From Rhodospirillales bacterium (lineage in GTDB: Bacteria; Pseudomonadota; Alphaproteobacteria; Rhodospirillales; UBA2165): DNA of 7,331 nt. Of the stretch, positions 1-6,154 are shown piece by piece. Made by a program: the position numbers and the translations under genes. Below the pieces are notes generated by a model. The model did not search any database. It saw nothing but the letters and a program-made list of their open reading frames with translations, and was not told the DNA's origin. The stretch lies in NCBI GenBank assembly GCA_013204125.1, contig JABMOP010000403.1:1-7331 (forward strand). Reading direction: 5' to 3'. Every line of letters starts with the position of its first letter. Position 1 is the stretch's first letter.

Positions 1-756
1 ACCGGCGAGGGGCCGGGCCGCCCGCCGGTCAAGGTCGGCGTGCCGATGACCGACATCAGCGCCGGCACTCTGGCGGCTTTGGGTATCACCGGCGCCATCC
101 ACCGCCGTTCGGTCACCGGCCGCGGGCAGTTGGTCGATACATCGTTGTTCGAAGCGGGGATCATGTACACATTTTTGCAAAGCGCCATCCATCTCGCTTC
201 CGGCCAGGTGCCCGGTGCCATGGGATCGGGCCATCCGGTGATGGCCCCTTATCAGGCGTTCCAGTCGTCCGATGGCTGGCTCATCGTCGGCGCCGGCAAT
301 CAGAGCAATTGGCTGAAGCTGACCGTATGTCTTGAAGCGCCCGAGCTCGCCGACGATCCACGCTTCGCCGACAGCCCCCGGCGCATCGACCACCTGGACG
401 AACTGGTCGAGATTTTGGGCGGGTATTTTGCCCGCTACGGCAACGAGGAATTGCTGGCGCGCCTAGAGGCGGCGGGCGTGCCCGCCGGGCCGGTCTACGA
501 CATCGCCCAGATGAACGCCGATCCCCAGGCGCTGGCCCGGGGCATGATCCAGGAAGTTGGCTCGGCATCGGGCGCGCCGATGAAGGCCATCGGCCATCCG
601 GTCAAATATTCCGAGGCGCCGGCCTCCATCCTCCGCCGGGCACCACTTCTCGGCGAGCATACCCATCAGGTACTGGCCGAGTTCGGCTTCGAGGCGGGCG
701 AGATTAATGCGCTCGCTCAGGCGGGCGATATTTCAGACAGAGGGAGGCAAGGTTGA
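1..756 (+). CDS. Class III (CaiB/BaiF) CoA-transferase, 5'-truncated by window edge
   Basis: C-terminal 251 residues of a family III CoA-transferase, which moves CoA between a donor thioester and a carboxylic acid. The frame is open from base 1, so the GTG at 40 is internal and the true start lies to the left; full family members are about 400 residues. Visible signatures: the segment PPVKVGVPMTDISAG (residues 9-23), whose Asp (bases 52-54) is at the position expected for the catalytic Asp that forms the acyl anhydride; then TGRGQLVDTSLFEAG, typical of the family; and near the C-terminus GVPAGPVYDIAQMNADPQ, the usual substrate-side loop. The stop TGA at 754-756 overlaps the ATG of the next gene, so the two are co-transcribed and probably translationally coupled. 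The family is clear, but the acid and the CoA donor are not: CaiB/BaiF members act on oxalate, carnitine, itaconate, citramalate, benzylsuccinate and others. Confidence 0.93.
   Translation, partial: TGEGPGRPPVKVGVPMTDISAGTLAALGITGAIHRRSVTGRGQLVDTSLFEAGIMYTFLQSAIHLASGQVPGAMGSGHPVMAPYQAFQSSDGWLIVGAGNQSNWLKLTVCLEAPELADDPRFADSPRRIDHLDELVEILGGYFARYGNEELLARLEAAGVPAGPVYDIAQMNADPQALARGMIQEVGSASGAPMKAIGHPVKYSEAPASILRRAPLLGEHTHQVLAEFGFEAGEINALAQAGDISDRGRQG
741..747 (+). promoter_or_regulatory. Shine-Dalgarno site for the FAD oxidoreductase at 756
   Basis: AGGGAGG lies 8 bases before the ATG at 756, inside the last codons of the CoA-transferase gene. It favours ATG 756 over the TTG three bases upstream (753) and supports a coupled TGATG stop/start. 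Confidence 0.75.
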
Positions 757-2162
757 TGGAATTTGACGTTATCGCAATCGGCGGCGGCTTTACCGGGTTG
801 GTGGCCGCCAACCGGGCGGCGCAATTGGGCCTTCGCGCAGGCGTGCTCGAGCAGCAAACCGACGAGCGCTATATCTGCAATTCGCGCATCACCACCGGGG
901 TCTGCCATATCCTGTTCGCCAATATGAAGCTGCCCGAGGCGGAGATGATGCCCATTATCGAGGCGGCGACGGAAGGCCGCGCGCGGCCCGATCTGGCCCG
1001 CGCCATGGCCGCCAATTCGCGGCGCGCCATTGATTGGCTGAGCGATGAAGGCGCCCGCTTCGTCGAGATGGTCATGGGCGATGGCACCAGGAGCCTGATC
1101 CTGGCGCCGCCCAGGCGATTTAAGGCCGGCCTCGACTGGGAAGGCCGGGGCGGCGATGTCATGATGCGCAAACTGGAAGCAAGCCTGATCAGCCGCGGCG
1201 GACAAGTGATGCGCGGAACCAGGGCCGAAGGCCTGATCATGGAGGACGGCGCCTGCCGGGGCGTGGAAGTGGTGCGCAGCGGCGCGCCCCAGCACATCTA
1301 TGCCAAGGCGGTGATCGTCGCCGACGGCGGGTTCAGCGCCAACCGGGAGATGATCTGTCGCCATATCACGCCGGGGGCCGATCGCCTGCTCATTCGTTCC
1401 GCGCCCAATGCCATGGGTGATGGCATCCGCATGGCCGAGGCGGCGGGCGCTGAACTGACCGGATTCGGAGAATTCTACGGACACCCGGTTCACCGCGAGG
1501 GCCTGAGCAACGACAAGCTTTGGCCGTTTCCGATGATCGATCCCGTGGTCCAGGCTGCGGTGGTGGTCGGCGCCGACGGCAGGCGCTTCGCCGACGAGGG
1601 GCTGGGCGGCATCATCATGTCCAACGATATAGCCCGGCTGGATGATCCTCAATCGGCCAGCTTGATATTCGACGACGCGATCTGGAACACCGTCGCCAAG
1701 CAGGGGCCGACGTCCGCCAACCCACTGATCCATTCCGGCGGCGGCTCCCTCGCCCAAGGCGATGACCTGACTACCCTGGCCGAAATAGCCGGTATCGACG
1801 AGGCCGGCCTGGTGCAAACCATCGGCGCCTATAATCAGGCGCTCGCCGCTGGGACCCCCGAACGACTCGATCCGCCGCGCAGCACCAGGCTCTTCGCCGC
1901 CCACCCGATCTTGCAGCCGCCGTTTTACGCGGTCCCTTTGTGCAGCGGCATCACCGGAACCATGGGCGGCATTTCGATCGATGCCGCCTGCCGCGTTCTT
2001 AAGGCGGAGGGATCTCCAATCACCGGCCTCTACGCTGCGGGCACCACCATCGCCGGGTTGGAGGGCGGGCCAAGCGTTGCCTATATGGGCGGGCTGGCCA
2101 AGGCCTTCATTTTAGGGCTGCTCGCCGCCGAGACAATCGCCGCTGCTGAGTCTGTTCAATGA
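756..2162 (+). CDS. FAD-dependent oxidoreductase (FAD-binding-2, fumarate reductase flavoprotein-like)
   Basis: 468-residue soluble flavoprotein of the fumarate reductase / succinate dehydrogenase / 3-ketosteroid dehydrogenase superfamily. The N-terminal Rossmann motif is GGGFTG (residues 9-14), followed by an acidic strand end VLEQQ. In the middle, GRRFADEG (about residues 275-282) matches the conserved G-x-RF-x-x-E segment that contributes an active-site Arg in this family. Near the end TMGGI is followed by ITGLYAAG (422-429) and a glycine-rich stretch, the C-terminal FAD-binding strand. The usual fumarate-reductase GANRLGG segment is replaced by SVAYMGG (about 440-446), so the substrate-binding Arg found there in fumarate reductases is missing; this is probably a desaturase or reductase of another unsaturated acid or ketone. 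There is no signal peptide, so it is cytoplasmic. ATG 756 is chosen for its strong ribosome site. Family assignment is secure; the reaction is inferred. Confidence 0.9.
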   Translation: MEFDVIAIGGGFTGLVAANRAAQLGLRAGVLEQQTDERYICNSRITTGVCHILFANMKLPEAEMMPIIEAATEGRARPDLARAMAANSRRAIDWLSDEGARFVEMVMGDGTRSLILAPPRRFKAGLDWEGRGGDVMMRKLEASLISRGGQVMRGTRAEGLIMEDGACRGVEVVRSGAPQHIYAKAVIVADGGFSANREMICRHITPGADRLLIRSAPNAMGDGIRMAEAAGAELTGFGEFYGHPVHREGLSNDKLWPFPMIDPVVQAAVVVGADGRRFADEGLGGIIMSNDIARLDDPQSASLIFDDAIWNTVAKQGPTSANPLIHSGGGSLAQGDDLTTLAEIAGIDEAGLVQTIGAYNQALAAGTPERLDPPRSTRLFAAHPILQPPFYAVPLCSGITGTMGGISIDAACRVLKAEGSPITGLYAAGTTIAGLEGGPSVAYMGGLAKAFILGLLAAETIAAAESVQ

Positions 2163-2163
2163 T

Positions 2164-2178
2164 GATGAAATTTTCATC
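2164..2178. repeat. Perfect inverted repeat (7-bp arms, 1-base centre)
   Basis: GATGAAA at 2164-2170 and its reverse complement TTTCATC at 2172-2178 flank a single T, starting one base after the stop codon of the flavoprotein gene. The compact AT-rich symmetry resembles a dimeric regulator's operator more than a terminator, as the stem is weak and no T-run follows. The function is inferred only. Confidence 0.5.
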
Positions 2179-2186
2179 GAAGTGAT

Positions 2187-2201
2187 TGGGTCATCGACCC
2201 A
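2187..2201. repeat. Short hairpin TGGGTC-ATC-GACCCA
   Basis: A six-base perfect stem (2187-2192 with 2196-2201) and a three-base loop, 24 bases after the flavoprotein stop. No run of T follows on either strand, so it is not a standard intrinsic terminator; it could stabilise the 3' end of the upstream transcript or be part of an operator. Confidence 0.4.
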
Positions 2202-2392
2202 TAAATGATGCCGGTGTTTGTCTTATTGCGATTAATTCGCTGAATTATCGACCTAAAATAACAGGGAGTTTTTGTCTTAGATCAAGGAAATTATCTTTGA
2301 GACCTAGGAATATTGCAGACCCATCAGGGAAGAGAATTAGACAAAACTTGGAGTCTCCCATTGAGCGGTATCAGAGGAATTGGCTTGAACTT

Positions 2393-2419
2393 ACCGGTCA
2401 CGGGATTTTGCAGACCGGT
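2393..2419. repeat. Two ACCGGT palindromes 21 bp apart
   Basis: ACCGGT occurs at 2393-2398 and 2414-2419, a start-to-start distance of 21 bases, equal to two helical turns. This puts both palindromes on the same DNA face, about 75-100 bases before the hydro-lyase start, where an operator would be expected. Chance occurrence is possible because the motif is short and GC-rich. Confidence 0.3.
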
Positions 2420-2491
2420 TTGCGCCTGTTCTCGGCCCTCATTGTATTTTTCGCTAATTAATTGGACGGGCCGACTTCTTGGATCCATGCA

Positions 2492-3916
2492 GTGGTAAAG
2501 ATAGAAAAAACACCCGTTCCCGAAACCCTTTTCGCCAAGATATGGCGCCGTCATGTAGTGAAGGCGCTGGAGACCGGCGAAACACTGCTTTATATCGACC
2601 GGGTTTTTATCCATGAGGGATCAAGGCCAGGTTTCGTTACCCTTGACCGCCTCAAACGGTCTTTGCGCCGGCCAAACCAGGTAATCGCCTGCGTCGATCA
2701 TTATATTCCCAGCCATGATCGTCACCGTGGCCTCGACGCCATCCCCGACCCGGCGACCCGGCAGATCGTCGAGGATTTGGAGGCTAATGCAAAAAAACAC
2801 GGCTGCCGGCTGTTCGCCTTGAGCGATCCGCTGCAAGGCATCCTCCACGTGGTCGCACCGGAACAGGGGATCACCCAACCAGGACTGACAATTGTCGGCG
2901 GTGATTCCCACACTTCGACCCACGGCGCCTTCGGCGCACTGGCTTTCGGCATTGGCGCTTCCGAGGTGATGCTGGCCATGGCCAATCAGGCTCTGTGGCA
3001 GACCATGCCCAAGATCATGCGCATCAATATCGGCGGCGTACTGCCGGTGGGCGTGACGCCCAAGGACATGATCCTCGCCATCATCGGCCAGATCGGCATC
3101 GGTGGAGGCATCGGCCACGCCGTCGAATATAGCGGTCCGGCCATCCGCGCTATGTCCATGGAGCAACGTATGACGGTCAGCAACATGACCACCGAGGCCG
3201 GCGCCCGCACCGGGATGATGGCACCCGACGACACAACTTTTGAATACCTAACAGGAAGGCCCGAGGTGCCGACCGGCGATATGTGGGACAGGGCTCTGGC
3301 CTATTGGCGGACTCTTCCCAGCGACGCCGACGCCCTCTTCGATGCCGAAATTGATATCGATGGTGCTTCCATCCGTCCCATGGCCACCTGGGGCACCAGT
3401 CCCGAACAGGTTGTCCCCATCGACGGGTATATCCCCGATCCGGCCAAGGAAAGTGACGTCGCGCGCCGCGAGGCACAGAAAAAGGCACTCGCCTATATGG
3501 GACTAAAACCCGGCGAAAAACTCACCGATATTGCCGTCGATAAGGTGTTTATCGGATCCTGCACCAACGGCCGCATTGAGGATTTGCGCGAAGCCGGGCG
3601 CGTCCTCAAGGGTCGCCGCGTGGCCGTGCCCGGCATCGTCGTGCCGGGCTCCAGTGAAGTAAAGCGCCAGGCCGAAGCCGAGGGGTTGGACGGCATCTTT
3701 CGCGCCGCTGGGCTCGAATGGCGGAATTCCGCATGTTCCCTCTGCACCGATGCCAACGGCACCGATACTTTGGCGCCCGGCGAGCGCTGTGCGTCCACCT
3801 CCAACCGCAACTTTCAGGGCCGCCAGGGAGTCGATGTCCGCACCCATTTGATGTCACCGGCCTCGGTGGCAGCGACAGCGGTCAGGGGTGTCATTTCCTC
3901 GGAGCGGGATTTGTGA
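2492..3916 (+). CDS. leuC: LeuC-family hydro-lyase large subunit (3-isopropylmalate dehydratase-like)
   Basis: Large subunit of an aconitase-superfamily [4Fe-4S] hydro-lyase, 474 residues from GTG 2492, the usual LeuC length. Visible landmarks: LLYIDR (D36), GGDSHTSTHGAFGALAFG (from about 136), SMEQRMTVSNM, IGSCTNGRIEDL with cluster Cys 357, CSLC with cluster Cys 415 and 418, then PGERCASTSNRNFQGRQG. All three cluster ligands are present, so the enzyme should be active. The canonical GCSMCLAMN is SACSLCTDANG here, and SEVEHVLATQTL is SEVMLAMANQAL, so this is probably a paralogue with another substrate rather than leucine-pathway LeuC; no leuA or leuB is nearby. Start: GTG 2492 has GGA 8 bases upstream and fits the family N-terminus; the TTG at 2462 has no ribosome site. 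It forms an operon with the small subunit 10 bases downstream. The gene symbol denotes the family, not proven leucine biosynthesis. Confidence 0.9.
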   Translation: MVKIEKTPVPETLFAKIWRRHVVKALETGETLLYIDRVFIHEGSRPGFVTLDRLKRSLRRPNQVIACVDHYIPSHDRHRGLDAIPDPATRQIVEDLEANAKKHGCRLFALSDPLQGILHVVAPEQGITQPGLTIVGGDSHTSTHGAFGALAFGIGASEVMLAMANQALWQTMPKIMRINIGGVLPVGVTPKDMILAIIGQIGIGGGIGHAVEYSGPAIRAMSMEQRMTVSNMTTEAGARTGMMAPDDTTFEYLTGRPEVPTGDMWDRALAYWRTLPSDADALFDAEIDIDGASIRPMATWGTSPEQVVPIDGYIPDPAKESDVARREAQKKALAYMGLKPGEKLTDIAVDKVFIGSCTNGRIEDLREAGRVLKGRRVAVPGIVVPGSSEVKRQAEAEGLDGIFRAAGLEWRNSACSLCTDANGTDTLAPGERCASTSNRNFQGRQGVDVRTHLMSPASVAATAVRGVISSERDL

Positions 3917-3926
3917 GGCGGCGGTG

Positions 3927-4538
3927 ATGGAACCTTTCAATATTCTCACCGCGCCAGCCATGCCGATGGCAGAGTCGAACGTGGACACGGATCAAATCTG
4001 CCCGGCCCGCTATATAAAGACCCTGATCGGCCCGACCAACGACCAAGCCCTGTTTCACGACCGCCGCTTCGATGAGGCTGGAACGCCCAAAGCCGATTTT
4101 GTTTTCAACGACCCCCGCTATAAAGACGCACAGATCATTGTCGGCCAGCGCAATTTCGGCGTCGGCTCATCCCGCGAAGCCGCCGTTTTCGCGCTTCAGT
4201 CCTGCGGTTTTCGCGCCATCATCGCCGAGAGTTTCGGTGACATTTTCGCCAATAACTGCTTCAAGAACGGGGTTCTGCCGATAAAATTGGAAACCGAAGA
4301 ATCCAGCCGGTTGCAAGACAGCGTCGTCGCCCATGCCGGGGTGCCGCTGGTCATTGACCTGCCTGCGCAGAAAATCATCGGGCCCGATGGCGCCGAATAC
4401 GAATTTTCCATCGGCGCACTACACAAGATGTGCCTGCTCGAAGGATTGGACGATCTTTCTCTGACCGAGCGCTATTTGAATGACATCACCGCCTTCGAGG
4501 AAGATTACTGGGCGGCATTGCCCTGGCTGAGGAGTTGA
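3927..4538 (+). CDS. leuD: LeuD-family hydro-lyase small subunit (3-isopropylmalate dehydratase-like)
   Basis: Swivelling small subunit, 203 residues, which pairs with the large subunit encoded 10 bases upstream to close the active site over the Fe-S cluster. Landmarks: NVDTDQICPARYIKT (residues 18-32, the conserved NVDTD and substrate loop), NFGVGSSREAAVFAL (76-90) and SFGDIFANNCFKNGVLPI (from about 101). SSRE, the residues that bind the substrate carboxylate, is intact, but textbook NFGCGSSREHAPWAL has Cys and His-Ala-Pro-Trp where this protein has Val79 and Ala85-Ala-Val-Phe, again pointing to a diverged paralogue. TGAGG at 3914-3918, overlapping the stop of the large subunit, sits 8 bases before ATG 3927 and decides this start over the in-frame upstream codon at 3888; GTG 3924 is a close alternative. 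Substrate unknown; candidates are aconitate-, citraconate- or alkylmalate-type acids. Confidence 0.9.
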   Translation: MEPFNILTAPAMPMAESNVDTDQICPARYIKTLIGPTNDQALFHDRRFDEAGTPKADFVFNDPRYKDAQIIVGQRNFGVGSSREAAVFALQSCGFRAIIAESFGDIFANNCFKNGVLPIKLETEESSRLQDSVVAHAGVPLVIDLPAQKIIGPDGAEYEFSIGALHKMCLLEGLDDLSLTERYLNDITAFEEDYWAALPWLRS

Positions 4539-4560
4539 AGCCGGGGCTGGTGGGACAACC

Positions 4561-4575
4561 GGGCGCTGGACGCCC
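4561..4575. repeat. Small GC hairpin between leuD-like and tcuA-like genes
   Basis: GGGCG (4561-4565) pairs with CGCCC (4571-4575) around a five-base loop, in the 60-base gap between the two genes. No T-run follows, so it is not a terminator; it could modulate processing or translation of the downstream gene, whose ribosome site begins 9 bases later. Low certainty of function. Confidence 0.3.
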
Positions 4576-4584
4576 AACTTTGGC

Positions 4585-4590
4585 GAGGGG
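4585..4590 (+). promoter_or_regulatory. Shine-Dalgarno site for the TcuA-like gene
   Basis: GAGGGG lies 8 bases before ATG 4599, the same spacing as the ribosome sites of the genes at 756 and 3927. It fixes the start of the second flavoprotein. Confidence 0.7.
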
Positions 4591-4598
4591 AAGTTACC

Positions 4599-6095
4599 AT
4601 GAGCGAAACTATTCTTGAAACCGATGTAATCGTCGTTGGCGCCGGCAACGCCGCCGCCTGTGCCGCCCTGTCGGCCCGCGAATACGGAGCCGAGGTGGTG
4701 ATGCTCGAAGCCGCGCCGAAGGAACTGCGGGGTGGTAATTCCACCTTTACCGGCGGCATGCTGCGTTTTGTTTATAACGGCATGGAGGATATCGAACCGC
4801 TCATTCCCGACCTCACCGAGACCGAACGCAACGACATCGAGATGGACACCTATACCGAGGAGCAATTCTTCGACGACATGGGACGCCTGACCCAATACCG
4901 GTGCGATCCGGACCTCGCTGAAATCATGATTAAGAACAGTTACGAGACAACGAAATGGATGATCTCCAAAGGGGTCAAGCTGCAACTGACCCTCGGCCAA
5001 CACGCCTTCAAGATCGACGGCAAGTTCAAGTTCTGGGGTGGCCTCGCCTGCCAGATCTGGGGCGGCGGCCCGGGGCTGGTGGAGACTCTTCACACGGCGT
5101 TGGAAAAGGAAGGCGTCGAAGTTCTGTACGAGACTCCGGCGCTGTCCCTTATCACCGACGACGGCGGTGTTACTGGCGTACGTGCGCGCCGCGACGGCCA
5201 CATGGTGGATATGCGGGCCAAGGCGGTGGTGCTGGCCTGCGGCGGTTTCGAATCCAACACCGAAATGCGCACCCGTTATCTCGGCCCCAATTGGGACTTG
5301 GCGAAGGTCCGCGGCACCCGTTTCAATACCGGCCGCGGTATCCAGATGGCGCTGGATATCGGCGCCATGTCGACCGGCCATTGGTCGGGCGCCCACGCTA
5401 CCGAGTGGGACAACAACGCGCCGCCCTTCGGCGACCTTGCCGTCGGCGATAGCTTCCAGAAGCACAACTACCCGTATTGCGTCTATATCAACGCCAACGG
5501 TGAGCGCTTTGTCGACGAGGGCGCCGACTTCCACACCTATACCTATGCCAAATATGGCCGCGAGGTGCTGGCCCAGCCAGGCCATTTCGCCTGGCAGGTG
5601 TTCGACCAGAAGGTCACCCATTTATTGCGCGAAGATTACCGCATCCGCCAGATCACAAAGGCCGAGGCCAACACCTTCGAGGAACTGGCTGGTAAGCTGG
5701 AAGGGGTGGACGGCAGCCGGTTCCTGGAAACCATCAAGGAATACAACGACGCTCCGCGGCCCGGCGTGTCCTTCGATCCCAATATATTGGACGGCCTTTC
5801 CACCCAAGGCCTGGCCATCGACAAAACCAACTGGGCCACCAAGCTGGATAAGCCGCCCTATCATGCCTATCAGGTGACCTGCGGCATCACCTTTACTTTC
5901 GGCGGGCTTAAAATCTCCAACGATACCGAAATCGAGGATACGGCGGGCAAGCCGATCGCCGGGCTCTACGGAGCCGGCGAATTGGTCGGTGGCCTCTATT
6001 ACCACAATTACGGTAGCGGCAGCGGCCTCATGTCGGGCGCCGTCTTCGGCCAGATTGCCGGTCGCAACGCCGCCCAGACCGCCAAAGCTGCTTAG
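4599..6095 (+). CDS. FAD-dependent tricarballylate dehydrogenase (TcuA)-like oxidoreductase
   Basis: 498-residue flavoprotein of the FAD-binding-2 family, closest in pattern to TcuA, which oxidises tricarballylate to cis-aconitate in Salmonella, and to the N-terminal part of CobZ. The Rossmann motif is GAGNAA (residues 14-19), with the GNAA form typical of TcuA, followed by ELRGGNSTFTGG (from 42). YTEEQFFDDMGRLT, an equivalent of the TcuA central helix, precedes GERFVDEG (301-308), the conserved active-site Arg segment. The C-terminus carries GITFTFGGL and GLYGAGELVGGLYYHNYGSG (455-474) then SGLMSGAVFG, very like the TcuA ending. No signal peptide is seen, so it is cytoplasmic. It lies 60 bases after the small hydro-lyase subunit on the same strand, probably in the same operon. 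TcuA normally passes electrons to the membrane protein TcuB, which is not in this window. Substrate is inferred; a related saturated di- or tricarboxylate is equally possible. Confidence 0.88.
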   Translation: MSETILETDVIVVGAGNAAACAALSAREYGAEVVMLEAAPKELRGGNSTFTGGMLRFVYNGMEDIEPLIPDLTETERNDIEMDTYTEEQFFDDMGRLTQYRCDPDLAEIMIKNSYETTKWMISKGVKLQLTLGQHAFKIDGKFKFWGGLACQIWGGGPGLVETLHTALEKEGVEVLYETPALSLITDDGGVTGVRARRDGHMVDMRAKAVVLACGGFESNTEMRTRYLGPNWDLAKVRGTRFNTGRGIQMALDIGAMSTGHWSGAHATEWDNNAPPFGDLAVGDSFQKHNYPYCVYINANGERFVDEGADFHTYTYAKYGREVLAQPGHFAWQVFDQKVTHLLREDYRIRQITKAEANTFEELAGKLEGVDGSRFLETIKEYNDAPRPGVSFDPNILDGLSTQGLAIDKTNWATKLDKPPYHAYQVTCGITFTFGGLKISNDTEIEDTAGKPIAGLYGAGELVGGLYYHNYGSGSGLMSGAVFGQIAGRNAAQTAKAA

Positions 6096-6154
6096 TTCGC
6101 GAGGGAGTTGATAATCCGCTTAATCCTGGTTCCCACGTTCATTTTTGCTGTCTA
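6096..6154. other. Convergent intergenic gap without clear terminator
   Basis: 59 bases between the stop of the TcuA-like gene and the stop of the opposing transporter gene. There is one short T-run (ATTTTT at 6141-6146) but no stable stem before it, and none for the opposite strand. Termination here may be factor-dependent or lie within the opposing gene. Confidence 0.5.

Larger units (their letters stand above)
2163..2491 (+). other. AT-rich intergenic region, probable regulatory spacer
   Basis: A gap of about 330 bases without a convincing gene. By hand count, 2221-2460 holds 100 G+C in 240 bases (42%), well below the flanking genes. Open frames here (for example 2186-2461 from a TTG) have no ribosome site and no recognisable protein. 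The region splits the cluster into an upstream CoA-transferase/flavoprotein pair and a downstream leuC-leuD-tcuA-like group, so a promoter for the second group is likely here. I found no good -35/-10 pair: TTGCGC (2420-2425) and TTGTAT (2442-2447) with 16 bases between is the best but weak. Three short symmetric elements are listed separately. Confidence 0.6.

Noticed and set aside
717..1904. 395-codon open frame on the minus strand opposite the first flavoprotein gene
   Set aside because: Low-complexity His/Gly/Ala-rich translation with no family resemblance; expected mirror of a GC-rich gene, while the plus strand has clear FAD motifs.
2187..2215. Intrinsic terminator after the first flavoprotein gene
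   Set aside because: The 6-bp stem is real but no T-run follows on either strand.
2186..2461. 91-codon plus-strand frame in the AT-rich gap
   Set aside because: TTG start inside a hairpin, no ribosome site, no recognisable protein and a composition unlike the neighbours; treated as non-coding.
2462..2491. N-terminal extension of the LeuC-like protein from TTG 2462
   Set aside because: No ribosome site before the TTG, and the extra residues precede the family's normal N-terminus; GTG 2492 with GGA 8 bases upstream fits better, though not proven.
1..4538. Leucine biosynthesis operon
   Set aside because: LeuC and LeuD family members are present but without leuA or leuB, and they sit among CoA-transferase, FAD dehydrogenase and carboxylate-uptake genes; signature residues also diverge.
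4419..5621. 400-codon open frame on the minus strand opposite the TcuA-like gene
   Set aside because: Same mirror effect of GC-rich codons; overlaps two well-supported plus-strand genes and shows no recognisable domain.
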